Below are positions 19,607-31,423 of a stretch of DNA of 64,000 nucleotides, in pieces. Below the pieces are notes generated by a model that did no database searches, was not told where the DNA came from, and saw nothing but the letters and a program-made list of their open reading frames with translations. Position 1 is the first letter of the stretch. Each line of letters opens with the position of its first letter. The DNA comes from Microplitis mediator (Eukaryota; Arthropoda; Insecta; Hymenoptera; Braconidae): assembly GCF_029852145.1 (NCBI RefSeq), contig NC_079972.1, positions 4,165,795 through 4,229,794 on the forward strand, written 5' to 3'. Made by a program: the position numbers and the translations under genes.

Positions 19607-22600
19607 TTAATTGTCACTTAGTGAATAATATTCATCTTCTTGACATTGATCATCAATCAAGTCATCATCATGAAAACAATCACTACCTAAATCCGTCGGG
19701 TAATTCATGTCTTCATCGATATTACTATCATTACCGTTACTTGGATTTTCGTTGTTTTCATCATGATTCTCTGTTTGAGATTCTTTAGTACGCACAATTG
19801 GAGTTAAAGAAAACCATTGCTGAATTATCTTTTCTCCATAGTAAAATTCTTGTAAAGGTTCATTTGCTTCTTTATGAACTTTTGGAGGATTCTGCGATTG
19901 ATTAGCTTTTTTGTCGGAATTCGTTGAATTGTAGAGCAAAGTTGGATTTAACAATTCTGGCACTACAAATTTCCAATAAAAATCATTTAGACGAGGAAAC
20001 ATTTCTTCATTCCAAAATTTTTCGTCATAATTTATTCTCAGATTAAGTGAAGCTCTTGGTGTCCATATAGATAAAATACACCATTGTCTTTTCGTAATAT
20101 ATAACTGACCTTGAATTTGGTAGTAATAAGAACTACTTGTTCTTAAAGATAATGGATTCTTATCTTTGAAGTGTTCATTACCCCATTTGCTACCTTTTTT
20201 TATAGCTTCTGACGGTTCTATTTCTCTCAGGGTGTAGGGACATTTAATTTCAACGATTCCGTCTTGTCCAACTAAGCCATCTGGTGTAGCTCCAAACCCA
20301 AGAATAGTATCGTCAATAAATAAGCCACAAGGTTCAATTAGAATATTCAAATGCTCCTCAAGTCTGTCGAGTGCATTTGCTTCATTGTTCATACCGTAAA
20401 TCAATGGAGGACTATTATTATTAGTCGTTGGATATAACATTGATTTGACAACATTATTCTTTGTTTTATCTGTTCTACTTTTACATGCATCTTAAAATTT
20501 TGATGCAGTCATAAGCAAACGTCGAGTTGTGTGCCATTTTACAGATTTAGCTTGGTCAACAGTTTCACGTTCTAACTTGACTCGTTCCCTCTGCAACTGT
20601 CTTAATTTTTCTCGGTAATCGCTGAGTAATTTTTCAAACTGATCAGGAGTGATTGCAATACCAGCTCTAGGTCTATAATAATAATCTTCTGTATCATTAT
20701 TCTTTTTAGTGTAACGAGTTTGATATCCTTTTTCTGTATAACGACGATTATTGTATTCTACTTTTTTTTCTCATTTATTTTCTAAAATCGATAATTGTTC
20801 AGGAATACGTTTTCCCCAGGTGACGAATGTATCACACATGGCATTTTTACTGTTAAATTGAGTCACAGCAAATGCTACATGAATTGTATACCCACCTAAT
20901 TTACAGAAATCAATTCGTTTGCTACCGATTTTTGAAGTAATTACATTATTCGCACATTCTGCCGGATTATTACTCGAGTTTAATAATATATCTTCATGAA
21001 GAGATATACATCGAGCATAATATCCTAATATTGTATTCCAAGCATTAAGTTTTATTAAAGCTAGAACGTTATCAGTATCAGGTTTGTTATCACAATAATG
21101 TTGACAACAATTGCGATGTTGTCCGAAAGCGTGAAATGGTATATTTTCTAAATCTTCTTGCATTTTTAGAATTTTCGTTTTGTATGCATCATTCGTAGAA
21201 TTCCAATGACGAGCTGCTGCTCGTATAGCTTTAGAGCTTCTGACACCAGCCTTAATAATAGCTTTTTTGAGCTTAACTTGTTTGTTCAGCTGACTTAATT
21301 TTGCAGCAATACGAAGATTTTGTGATAATCTACGAAGCAAGTGGTTTACACAATTGATTCTGTTAACTGTGATATTATATTTTCCATATACATTATTATC
21401 GACTATTGCTTGATGAATACTACTGTCACCATCACTTATCAATGTTTTGTATATTAAATCATATTTCTTAACGCTACATTGGAATAGTTCTAAAATAATA
21501 GATGATTCCATTTGTGTGGAGCTTAGGGTTGCTAAGAAATTATACCAACAAAGATGATATGGTTGTTTTCCATTTTGGCACTGTGAACACCTCTTATTTG
21601 CTACCCCAGCATCAAGAATTTTGTTGGTAAATTTATCAATAACAACAGCGGCTCCAGAAGAGTAATTATATAATCCTGAAGCATAACTTCTTTTTTGATA
21701 AGTGCCGTCTGTAATAATTGAGGTATATGGAATGCCATCTTCAGGAACGCGTCCTTCATCGCGAGCTTTGTTCGCTGATTCTAGCGCAGCTTCGGACATT
21801 GATTCCAACGCTGTTTTAGTAATATAACGACCTACAACTGTCTCAGCTACACAGTATGGTTGGTAGTTGTGACATGGCAAATCTGCAGCAGTTAGCAACC
21901 CTTCCAGCTGATAGAAACCAATTCCACTACTTATACAACCTAATACAGTGCTATCATTAGTTCGCGCAATATCATCAGCTTCTGGCTCACTGAGAATCAT
22001 AAATTCAAATCTACATTCAGAGCATTCGTATATCAAAGTACTTTGTTAACCATTCATAATTGGTCCAATAAAATTCAGTTGACATTCCAAATTGCGACAT
22101 CTACTATTATATGAGTTTAAGCGATGTTCATAGAAAGATACATTGAGCTCATTTTGTATATATCTGACATCAACTATTAATTTCGTATGTGTATTACTTA
22201 CAAAATAGCTACGTGGGTGATTAGCTCTTATCTTTTTTTTTTGTTTTGGTGGTGCTAGATTTTCAGTGTTTGAAGTAGATGAAGGTATTTTGATATTGGA
22301 ATCACCTTGTTCAGAATCTGCAGATGTATTAAAATTTGCATCAACTTGTTCAGAGTCTGCTGAGATATTAACAGTTGAATCTGCTGGTTCATAGTTAACT
22401 GAAATATTGTCTCCTGATTGTTCACTTAATTTAGGATATTTGTTTTTCAAAAATGACTCAAATATTTTAAAAGATCCATCTGAATGTAATCCTTCAATTT
22501 CAAAAATTTTGCCGTTTGCTGTAAAACTTTTAACTTCAATTGTAGTTAAAAGAAATCCGTTTCTTTGCGTAGTAGCATTTTCATCAGCAATATACATGTT

Positions 22601-23442
22601 ATTAACTATCATAAGAAACAATTGGTTCAAATCGTTGAAACAGCAAACACAAGATTTACCTTCAGCATTACTAATATTTCCTGCTTCATTTCTACTGTGT
22701 GAATCAAATAAGTAATACAAGCCATCGTAGGAAATTATTGATACTGAAGCACCATTCATCGTTAATATTCCACTTATATTACTTCCTACAAACATCTCAA
22801 GTCTTTGTTGTAGTGGAATTAAGTCTGTATTGATACTATTAAAACATTTTCCGTAAAAAGTATCCTTAATCTCGAAGCTACAACTGAAAGACGGGTCAAT
22901 AAATACTTGGTTATGAAGCTCAGAAACTTCTAAGTAATATTGATCACTAGGTCCACCTTCAACAGGAGGATCAGAACGTAGAGCCATACTAGTCTCATAG
23001 AGACAATTTCCAATGTCAAGAACCGAATCAATAATTGCGGTTTTCCAATTTTGAATAGGAAGAAAGGTAGCTGCTGCTATTACAGAAGCAGCCATCGCAG
23101 TACACTGTTTACCAGCAGATTCTCTGAATTTAGCATTGCCTTGATGGATACTGTCTCGGATAATATTATAAGGCTTCTCTGCATTGAAATTATTTACTTG
23201 AGATTCTGATGGACGCTGAAAGTTTTTTGGACTTTTCGTTTCAGCTTTCTCAAGACGAACTCCATTAGAATTCGAATTTTCTGCCTCTTCGAAGAGTTTT
23301 CGAAAATTATTTTCTTCAGCAATATTATTATAACTATCAAACACTATTGTTTCAATCCCCTCAGATACTAAAGTGACATCGTTATCATCATTAACAATTG
23401 AAACCCGGGAATAGATGTTTGAGTTAGAGTCAATAATGTTTT
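19607..23442 (-). pseudogene. Transposon polyprotein: predicted papain-fold peptidase, Mutator-like transposase, YqaJ exonuclease
   Basis: Three open stretches (to 22046, 22036-20771, 20440-19607) share one reading frame, so this was one gene. N-terminal part: SAGKQCTAMA and YYLFDSHSRN place Cys and Asp-x-His as in OTU or herpes tegument-type (C76) peptidases. Middle: Mutator-like DDE transposase with TDGTYQKRSY, SDGDSSIH, a CVNH motif and the acidic NPAEC. C-terminal: YqaJ/lambda-exo nuclease with GATPDGLV, VEIKCPYT and YYYQIQGQLYI. In-frame stops lie at 22046-22048 (TAA), 20771-20773 (TGA) and about 20491-20493 (TAA). The transposase and exonuclease calls are firm; the peptidase is inference. 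The combination of cut, resect and deubiquitinase-like functions in one transposon protein is unusual. Confidence 0.75.
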
Positions 23443-23570
23443 CTTCAGTGATGTGTGATTAATCACTTTCAAACTCTGCTGACAAATAATTATTGGCCGT
23501 AAAATGAGAGGGATACTTACCTTTTTTAGCTGTTAATCCATCTTGTTTTTCTAATCGTTTTTTGGATAAC
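23443..23570 (-). other. Intron and upstream exon of the Mutator-like gene
   Basis: On the minus strand a basic coding exon (RLSKKRLEKQDGLTAKK, about 23570-23521) ends at a good donor GTAAGT at 23520. An acceptor at 23443-23446 (GAAG) joins it in frame to the main exon at 23442. No ATG is visible in this exon, so another exon must lie further upstream. Prediction from splice signals only. Confidence 0.45.
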
Positions 23571-23689
23571 CTGTGAATTGTAAATATTTCAAAAATGAAG
23601 TATCGCTAACATGATTCCATGAATACGTTATTATATAAATTGTTGAAAAAAAATTAATCAGTTAATTAAAATTTTTTTATCATTCATGC

Positions 23690-23941
23690 AATATAAGTGC
23701 TATCTTAGCGCACGCACTTTTGTCCGCCAAATAGCTGTTTTCCCATTCAACTGTTTCCACGACATTTGTGTGCGTTATACGATTATCTGCCTGCGTTTAC
23801 TTTACTAGTAAACTTGTCGCAGTCAAATTTATTTCTAGTCGCATGCAGATTATCGTATAACCCAGAAAAATGTCGCAGCAATAGTTGAATCAGCAAACAG
23901 CTACTTGAGGAGTAAAACAGCGAGCACTAAAATAGTACTCA
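23690..23941. repeat. Short foldback element (about 250 bp)
   Basis: Two arms of about 110 bp are imperfect inverted copies. For example, GTTATACGATTATCTGC on the left matches GCAGATTATCGTATAAC on the right with one change, and CAAATAGCTGTTTTC matches the reverse of CAAACAGCTACTTG. The centre is near TTTACTAGTAAA (about 23801-23814). A small palindromic MITE is the likely identity. Confidence 0.7.
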
Positions 23942-24661
23942 TATCGCATTAATAACAAAAAAAAAGTATCTTCAATTCGTGCGGTGTTGTCGATTACCTA
24001 ATAATAATAATAACAATAATAATAAAAAGTTGAAAAACTATTAAAAATTTAATTTTATTTATTCCCATTCCAATATAGTTGAATTTATTAAACGGGATAG
24101 TAAAATTTACTAAAAATATAGTCAAGTTTATTAATGCAGTTTATATTTAATTCCGTATTTAAATAACAAAAATTACTAAATATAACTAAAAATTAAATTC
24201 TGAAGCAAGTAAAAGTTACACAACTTCAATAGCATGTTAAGATTATAATATGAATTTAGTAATTTTAACTCATATTTTAAAGTAAAAGCTGCTATAATTT
24301 TTTCTCCGTGTATAAATAGAAATGATTAAATATTTCTTTAATTCTCGACAAACAGCAAAAAATTACAAGAAGAAAATAAATAAAATTTGATCAAATCTAC
24401 AAGCAAGAAAATAGTTGTGGACAAATTTTTCAATTACACCTTTTCAAGCATCATACAAGTAACTAAGTTCGTGCCAAGTTTCAAATTAATTATTCCATTT
24501 AAAACTTCCGCTGTCTTAAGGGCTGGATTAATATTAAAATTAAGACCTACTCGAAACAAAGCGCACCTAATCTTAGAACATCATCATCTGTTTTAAGTAA
24601 CTGATTTTTTTCACGTTTATACTTCAGTTATACTTGATAAAACGGAGTCGCTATATTTATT
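23942..24661. other. AT-rich non-coding stretch
   Basis: Contains an AATAAT microsatellite (about 24000-24030) and otherwise no conserved frame or repeat that I recognise. Confidence 0.5.
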
Positions 24662-25643
24662 AGGGCGTTTCAAAAAAAAAAAATTTTTTTCTTCTCGGAA
24701 CCTAGCTCAAAAGTTTTGCTTAGATGCCAAAATAGGCCTCTGAAAATATGAGTCCTTAATATTAATATTAAGGTTGTCCACATGGCACTTTTCGATTTTT
24801 CATAAGAATAACACAGAAAAAAAATTTTTTTTTCTTCTGATTTTTGAAACTAATGAACCATAAATGGAATTGTTATGTCCATTAAATGTTTTTGTAAAAA
24901 ATTGAACGCTCTACAAAAAAAGTCTCTTATCATTTTTTGATAAATCCATCTGTTCGAAAGTTATTGGAGCTGACAGTCAAATCTATAGTAAATTTCGAGA
25001 TCCTTTTACTTTTCCAGTAAAACTATCAGAGTTATCATAAAATTCGCAGGACCTTTTTTATAGATTTCCTACAAATTATTTTCGATGAAGATTATTCAAA
25101 TTCCGCATTGTTTTCTGGTTATTTTCATTGAAATGTTAAGTTCTCAAAATCGGTAATAAGAGTATTGTTTTTGTGAGCATTAAAATGAAAATAACTAGAA
25201 AACAATCCGGAATTTGAATGAACTTTACTAAAAAAATTTGTAGGAAATAAATTTGTCTACAAAAAAGGTCCTATGACATTTTTTGTTGAGTCTGATAGTT
25301 TTGTTGGAAAAGTAAAAAAATCTCAAAATTGACTATAGATTTGACTTCCAGCTCCAATAACTTTCGAACAGATGGATTTATCAAAAAATGATACGAGACC
25401 TTTTTTTGTAGAGTGTTCAATTATCTACACAAATATTTGATGAAAATTGCAAAGCAAATTATGGTTCATTAGTTACAAAAATCAGAAAAAAAATTAATTT
25501 TTTCCTGTTATTCTAATGGGAAATCAAAAAGTGCGATGCGGACGACCTTAATAATTAATATTAAGGGCTCATATTTCCAGAGGCCTATTTTGGCATCTAA
25601 ACGAAACTTTTTAGCCTGGTTCTGAGCAAAAAAAATTTGGGCG
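24662..25643. mobile_element. Long-palindrome MITE 1 (about 1 kb)
   Basis: Two arms of about 450 bp are inverted copies around a centre near 25140. Matching blocks include GATAAATCCATCTGTTCG with its complement at about 25370, TGAACCATAA with TTATGGTTCA, and AGGCCTCTGAAAATATGAG with its complement near 25570. It begins GGGCGTTTCAAA and encodes no protein. The right end abuts a Helentron-like repeat, exactly as the related MITE at 58046-59410 does. Confidence 0.8.
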
Positions 25644-27211
25644 TCGGTTGACCCTGCGGGCCAGCCCCAAAACTTCCCGCTGTTTTCAAGCTCAAGGAGC
25701 TTGAAATCATTACTCGAAACATATTCTCGAGCTCTTCTACATCGAAAATGCTATTACCTGCGATTATTTTTTATGAGCTTTTCAAGCTCTACCAAGTTGC
25801 GTTTTTTGCTAAAGTTTGACAAATTAAGAATCGAAAATTGTTAATGAAGAAGCGGTTTTTAAATTTTTATTCTCGATTATGTTCAATGAAATAAATGTAT
25901 TGAGGCAGAAATCAATGTCAGTGATCAAAATCAAGATTTGAGTGAGTTTTCACTTAGGTCAGAGCAATAATATATGAAATATCCGAGAAATACATTAAAA
26001 ACTGGATTTTCTCAATTTTTTGCTGATGATATGTTTTAAACTAAAGAACAAGTTAGATGACATTAAATGATAATCGAAAGAGACCATAAACAGAAAGAGT
26101 TAGTATGATTTCAAAACCATTTAGTACATTATATTTTGATTTATTCGGAAAAAATAACATTTTATGTTATTTTTTTAACTTTTCAGCGCCGATATCTTTT
26201 GAACTAATGAACCGATTGTGACGTATGAGGTTACATTCGGCGCGTTTTATTGAGTTCTAGAGCTGATTATACTTCGAAATTGATCGGATGAGTCACTTCA
26301 AAGATAATCGAAAAAAACCGTTTTGCACACCTCAAGCGCGAAAGCGCTAGGTGTGCTTTACTGGCGGTTCTTCCTCGTTGACAATTTTTCTCATACAAAA
26401 ACATTTCTATACGCTTTTCAAAGCACGAAAAATTATTAAATTGTCTACTCGCATGCAGATAATTTGTTAAGGAATAATTTAAACCCAACGTTAAGTCGAT
26501 TTGTTGATTCATTGATTTTAAATGAATTATTTTAATCCAAGAAACTAGTGCTGTCAATTGTTACGTATAAATCTTCGTAAGCACGATAACTCTCGATAGA
26601 CACCATTAATCGGCCTAAATTTTTTTTTATTGTCTTTGTATTTTTTATCACAAGAACCCTTATGAAAATTACTATATGAATCCTTTTAGTTTAATTGTAA
26701 TTAATTAACGACGCAAAAGTGATTATTCGTGAAAAATTTAGCTGCTATTTTTACTGTTGTTATTATTTTTTTCATTGTTTCTCTCTATCAACTACTGGTG
26801 ACAGCACTAGCGTATTAATATGTTTAAAAAAAAGTGACATCCAAGACAAAAGGCGGAATATTTAAAAAAAATGTTATTAAAAAAATATTAAACCGAAAAT
26901 AAGAAATAAAAAATAAAATCGATGATTCGTGAGTTGAATAAAAGTTCATAATAAAAAAAAATACATTAATATTATATAATAAAAGTAATGATTAAAAATA
27001 AAATGAGTGATTGAGGTGTGCACTTTTGGATTTTCCAACATTTTTTATCATTTCTTTCACCAACGATTTTTCTCGAACAAATTAACCGATTGAGATGGTT
27101 GAGGTCACGGCATTCGACGTGGCTTATAAAGTTCTAGAGCTGATTGGATTTTAAAGTCGATCGTTTGAGTCCTTTCTGAGAAATCACTAAAAAACTAAAA
27201 AAAAAAAATTC
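25644..27211. mobile_element. Helentron/HINE-like repeat fragments
   Basis: Starts with TCGGTTGACCCTGCGGGCC and AACTTCCCGCTG, matching the full copy at 59423. Later parts (about 26160-26300 and 27050-27211) again carry the GAGTTCTAGAGCTGATT block seen in that copy. A strong hairpin, GCACACCT...AGGTGTGC with a GAAA loop, lies at about 26325-26357. The unit is broken up and its right part is cut by the LINE that begins near 27212. The HINE assignment rests on the subterminal inverted repeats of the full copy. Confidence 0.55.
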
Positions 27212-28202
27212 AGTCACTTCTGATAAACAAGATGAAACAAATTCAGTCACTTCTGGTAAACAAGATGAAACAAATTCAGTCGCTTCTGGTAAACAAGATG
27301 AAACAAACTCTGCTGGAAGCAAACCTGATTGGAAAAACTTTAGTTTAGAGGACAAAGTCAATCTTTTATTTGATATGTCGTACAAAAATAGTCTTTGTAT
27401 TCAGACTATCTCTAAAAATCTTGATAATCATAGTCAAGAAATTAAAAGTGTAGTCGCCAATCTTGAGTTGAATACTTCTAAAATTAAAACACTGTCAGAC
27501 AATCTTGTTATGGTAAATAAATCGCTGGCAGACATAACAGATAATCAAGAACTAGCTCGAAAGGATATTAATGACATCAGCAACAAATTAAACTTAAATT
27601 CGCAAAAATGTGATGAAAATGCTATGTCGATCACATTATTACAAACTGCTCTTGATACTGTTGCAAGTAGTCCAACTTCAACTTCCAATCATGCTGCAGA
27701 GTATCATATGTCTTCTGAGCTACTACTATCTGGGATTCCAGCAAATGTTGCTGCTGATCAAACGTCGGAGCAAATAGTTCATAAAGTCTTCAATAGGCTT
27801 GGTGTTGCCAACCTTATTACAGATATTTTGAGTATTCGCGATTTCAACTCCAAAAGGAGACAAAGTGGATCTAGTTCCAAGCCACTGTCACACTCTTTTA
27901 TTATTCATCTTAAATCATCTTAGGTTTATAAACATATTATTGATACAAAGCGTCGTACACCTAAATTATTGGCCAATAATATCGTTGATTCAGTTACTCA
28001 ATCGGCCCAAAATCGACAAGTATATATAAATGAATTCTTACATACTCATGTTTATAAATTGCTTCAACTTACTAAAGCCAAAGCTAAGCAAAGCAAATTT
28101 AATTATGTATGGGTCTTTGAAGGTAAAATCTATGCTAAAAAAGATGATGACTCATCGAAGCTCCTAATAAGCACCGAGGCTGACTTAGTCAAATTGGATT
28201 AG
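27212..28202 (+). pseudogene. LINE ORF1 protein (coiled coil, RRM-like)
   Basis: Nucleic-acid-binding ORF1 of the LINE. The N-terminal part contains an 11-residue tandem repeat (NSVTSGKQDET) present about 3.5 times at 27212-27320. A long heptad-rich coiled-coil stretch follows (about 27400-27670). Then comes an RRM-like and C-terminal part with LLLSGIPANV, similar to L1-type ORF1 architecture. An in-frame TAG at 27921-27923 breaks it; the frame continues from VYKHIIDTKRR to TAG at 28200-28202. ORF2 follows in the same frame without its own early ATG. The 5' end is probably missing. Confidence 0.7.
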
Positions 28203-29468
28203 CAACTACCTTGTAAAACCAGCAACATCTTAACATCTATCAACATCCTGAGTTTGAATATAAACAGTTTCTCTGCTCATTCAGCCCAATTTGAAGTCTT
28301 AGCAAACGAGTTAAAACCTCATATCATCACTGTCGTGGAAACTTGGCTCACACCAAATAATAATGTTACTTTCAAAGACTATGTCATACATCGTAGAGAT
28401 CGGGGTTTAATAAACTCAAATGGTCAGTATATTAGAGGTGGAGGTATTGCCTGCCTTATACATAACTCCTTACAATCCAAGCTGCTATTGTCATCTGAAG
28501 CCCATGATATCAATAATCCAGAGTTCATGCTAATTGATGTCACTTCATCAACCGGTACACATATACTGCTTTCAGCTATTTACAGAAGACCTCAGGGTCA
28601 TCTATTAGACAGCTATTTTGCCCAATTTGCCAAATATTACCCATTCTACAAAAATGTCATCATAATGGGTAATCTAAATTGTAATCTTCTAAGAACTGAT
28701 CATCCTGCAAATCATCTTAAATCATTTCTCATGGAATCTGGGCTGTACTGTGTACCATATGGATCTACATTTCACACCTCAACAGTAGACTCACGGCTGG
28801 ATGTTATCATCGTTGATAGTTGTGATAAGCTGGTGAACTACTTCAAATCAGATATGCCTTTCATAGGTGGTCACGATTACTTATTTTGCAAATACAAACT
28901 TGAACACAAGAGCAAATATAGTAAAAAAGTAAAGTTTCGTGACTTCAAAGATTGCGATCATCAAGCACTTTCAACGGTTCTACATCAAAAACTAATTCAG
29001 TCAAATTTGAATACAGCAGACTCTGACCCAAATTTTTTGGTCTTATACCTCATTGATGCTGTTACATCTTCTTTAGATCTGTTTGCACCGTTCAAAGAAA
29101 GGAGATTAAATCGTCCCAGCAGTCCGTGGCTGACAAAAGAACTTAGGTTAAAATTTAAGCAACGAGACACTTTATACAAAAAGGCACGACGCACTGGTGA
29201 CAAAAATTTGCTTACCTTATTTAAAACAAAACGTAAAGAATTGAAAGCAGAACTTACATCTGATCGTGACAGTTATTTTAAGCAAATTCTTGATAACAAT
29301 TTCCACAAAACAAACTTGTGGTCTACTCTCAAACGTACTGGAATCATCAAGCATAATAATTCTTCGCCGTTAAACCATTTTAAAGCGAATGATCTTAACA
29401 ACTTTTATGCCAGTATTCTAAGAAAACATCCGTCTTGTTGTCGAAAATTTATAACTGATCTACCAACG
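28203..29468 (+). pseudogene. LINE ORF2, endonuclease part
   Basis: APE-type endonuclease domain: LNINSFSAHSAQFEVL at the start, VETWLTP, IYRRPQGH, and MGNLNCNLL where GDFN is expected. The catalytic Asp appears changed to Asn. FIGGHDYLF is the C-terminal GxSDH-like motif. The linker that follows leads toward the RT and is cut at 29468 by the BEL insertion. There is no in-frame ATG between 28203 and the core of the endonuclease, and the preceding codon is TAG. See the finding on UAG-CAA-CUA readthrough. Confidence 0.8.
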
Positions 29469-29473
29469 ATAGC

Positions 29474-29518
29474 TGAACAGATTCACAACTATTTTGTTGT
29501 GAAATATTTGCACTTAAT
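29474..29518 (-). repeat. BEL LTR, first 45 bp, interrupted by the Polinton
   Basis: Identical to 55363-55407. The last six bases, CTTAAT (29513-29518), are duplicated at 49069-49074 as the Polinton target site. Confidence 0.95.
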
Positions 29519-30215
29519 AGTAGTTGAGCAGGGGGGCTTCACCCCCCCCCCCCGATAAAACATATTGTGGGTTCTAGTCCGTGCTAAGTTACCGGCGGAG
29601 GGTTACCTGCCGGCGGTCGGTAAGGTTATCGGCAGTCGGTATGGTTATCGGCAGTCGGTATGGATATCGGCATTTGGTATGGATATCGGCAGTCGGTATG
29701 GATATTGGCAATCGGTTAGGTAGTTTTAGCTGCCGGTAAGATCCATTTTACCGACTAAAACACGCTTTCGAGGTTATTTTAGAATGATTTAAAGTCATGT
29801 ACGATGGTGATTGTGTAAAAAAGTAACATACACACATCTTTTACAAACTAGATTGGGTCATAGGCCGCCTACCAGATTAAAGGTGGTTGTGTAATTCGCA
29901 TCACCCTCAGAGCTGGCACTAGCTGCCTGCCATCTACAGGTTGTGTTAGTGTGTGTACTCACAAGTGTAATAATAATTTCAAGTCTTATATATTGAAACT
30001 GACGTATGGACAAGTGCATTCGAGAAGCATGCGAAGAGTATGCCATCTATCGGTTTAATTACCCCCCCCCCCCCATTTTTTTTACTGGATGACGTCATCG
30101 ATTGCGTCATCCAACAGGTTTGAGCTTGTTTCCAAGCTGTAGTGGGGGTAGACGGATAATTTCCGAGCACTTGAGCTCTCAGCCCTCAGTCTACGCTGAA
30201 ACATTCAAGTTAACA
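29519..30215. repeat. Left terminal inverted repeat of Polinton 2
   Basis: The outer 76 bp match the right end almost perfectly apart from the length of a C run. Then come four or five units of the ATCGGCAGTCGGTATGG type. The block GGTAAGATCCATTTTACCGACT, the GCCATCTATNGGTTTA region and the inner TCAGTCTACGCTGA edge all match the right repeat in reverse. Repeat divergence is concentrated in the GGCAGTCGGTA array. Confidence 0.85.
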
Positions 30216-30378
30216 GTCTGGAAAAAAGTTACTTAAAAGTTTTATAATATTTATTGTGTTTGTTTTTTTATAAATCACGTAAGTCATTTTACTTGCAAAT
30301 TTAGATAAATATTTGATGCTTTATTAATGAATTAATCAACTTATTAATTAACTAATTAATTGAATATCTTTTTCTAGG

Positions 30379-30693
30379 ATGGATTTGAAGAAACTTAATG
30401 AAATTAGTAATTTAGAAATCATTTTGCCAACCAGAAAATTTAAAGAATTAGAAGTTGGCAAAATGTACAAAATTACTGAATTAAAAAAAATTCCAACGCA
30501 GTATGGGCCCAGAGTGGTTGCTGCTCTTGATGGTCAATTTACAGTCTTCTTTCCAACAAGGACGAACAACCAATTAATTGCCGATGAAGACACATTCAAA
30601 AACCTTGTCAACACTGTCGAAGAACAGCATCTTTATTTAAGATTTCATGGCAGTAAATATAGCCAATTTGAATTTGCTATTTGGTCAACATAA
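30379..30693 (+). CDS. Small Polinton protein, possible ssDNA-binding OB fold
   Basis: 104-aa intact protein. The pattern VGKMYKITELKKIPTQYGPR followed by VVAALDGQFTVFFPTR and a final YLRFHGSKYSQFEFAIW resembles a compact beta barrel. Similar small proteins occur beside insect Polintons and in virus-like elements. A single-stranded DNA-binding role beside PolB is plausible but inferred. TTTTTCTAG directly precedes the ATG and could be a splice acceptor for an untranslated leader exon. Confidence 0.4.
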   Translation: MDLKKLNEISNLEIILPTRKFKELEVGKMYKITELKKIPTQYGPRVVAALDGQFTVFFPTRTNNQLIADEDTFKNLVNTVEEQHLYLRFHGSKYSQFEFAIWST

Positions 30694-31420
30694 ATGTACT
30701 TTTTTATATTGTAACAAAAAATAAAAAAATTTGAATGTAATTATCCTCTAACTCATTATTTTATAGGCCTTTTCATTGTTATTTCTATGTACACAGTTAA
30801 ATTTTAATTATTTATAATAATAAGAATAATATAAATAATAATATTAATAACCATAAAAATAATAATAATATTAATAATAATATAAATAATAATGTTAATA
30901 ATCACAATAATCCGGTCTAAAAAAATTAAAGTTCATGCGAGAAATTCAAAAGAATAAAATCCGACTGAGCATGCGCTACCGAAAGTTGGATAAAAAAAAT
31001 CAACGCTTAACTCAAGTTGGTTGTAGGTTAAGAAATATATATGTATATATGTGAGGGAAATTCAAAACAAACGAAGTTGGTTTGCGCATGCTCTTTGCAA
31101 CGCGCGGCATTTAAGACCGCTTTAAAACTGCGTGAGGGGTATGGTGGACAGTAGGGATAAGGATTTCTTAACATACAACGTGATATGCGTTGAGTGCTTT
31201 TTTTTATTTTTGGGTTTTTTGAAATAAGAATTTTTGTTTTAATGTAATTATTTTTTTTTTAATTTGTAATAATTTTTTTACATAAAGAGAATAATGTGTG
31301 TGTGTGTGTATGTGTGTGTGTTTTTAGTGACAAATAATATTTTATTTCTTAAAAATAATAATAAAAAATGACAATAGTAATTGATAATGAATAACATATA
31401 TAAAAAAAGAATGATAATTA
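30694..31420. other. AT-rich spacer with microsatellites
   Basis: Contains AATAAT-type repeats (about 30810-30910) and a (TG)n run (about 31290-31322). No gene seen. Confidence 0.5.
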
Positions 31421-31423
31421 TTG

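Larger units (their letters stand above)
27212..29473 (+). mobile_element. LINE of the jockey/CR1 type, left part
   Basis: Left fragment of a non-LTR retrotransposon split at 29473 by a BEL/Pao element. The right fragment resumes at 56157. It holds ORF1 and the endonuclease part of ORF2. The left edge lies in an A run shared with a Helentron-like repeat, so the element is probably 5'-truncated. The two halves join through the ATAGC target duplication. Confidence 0.85.
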
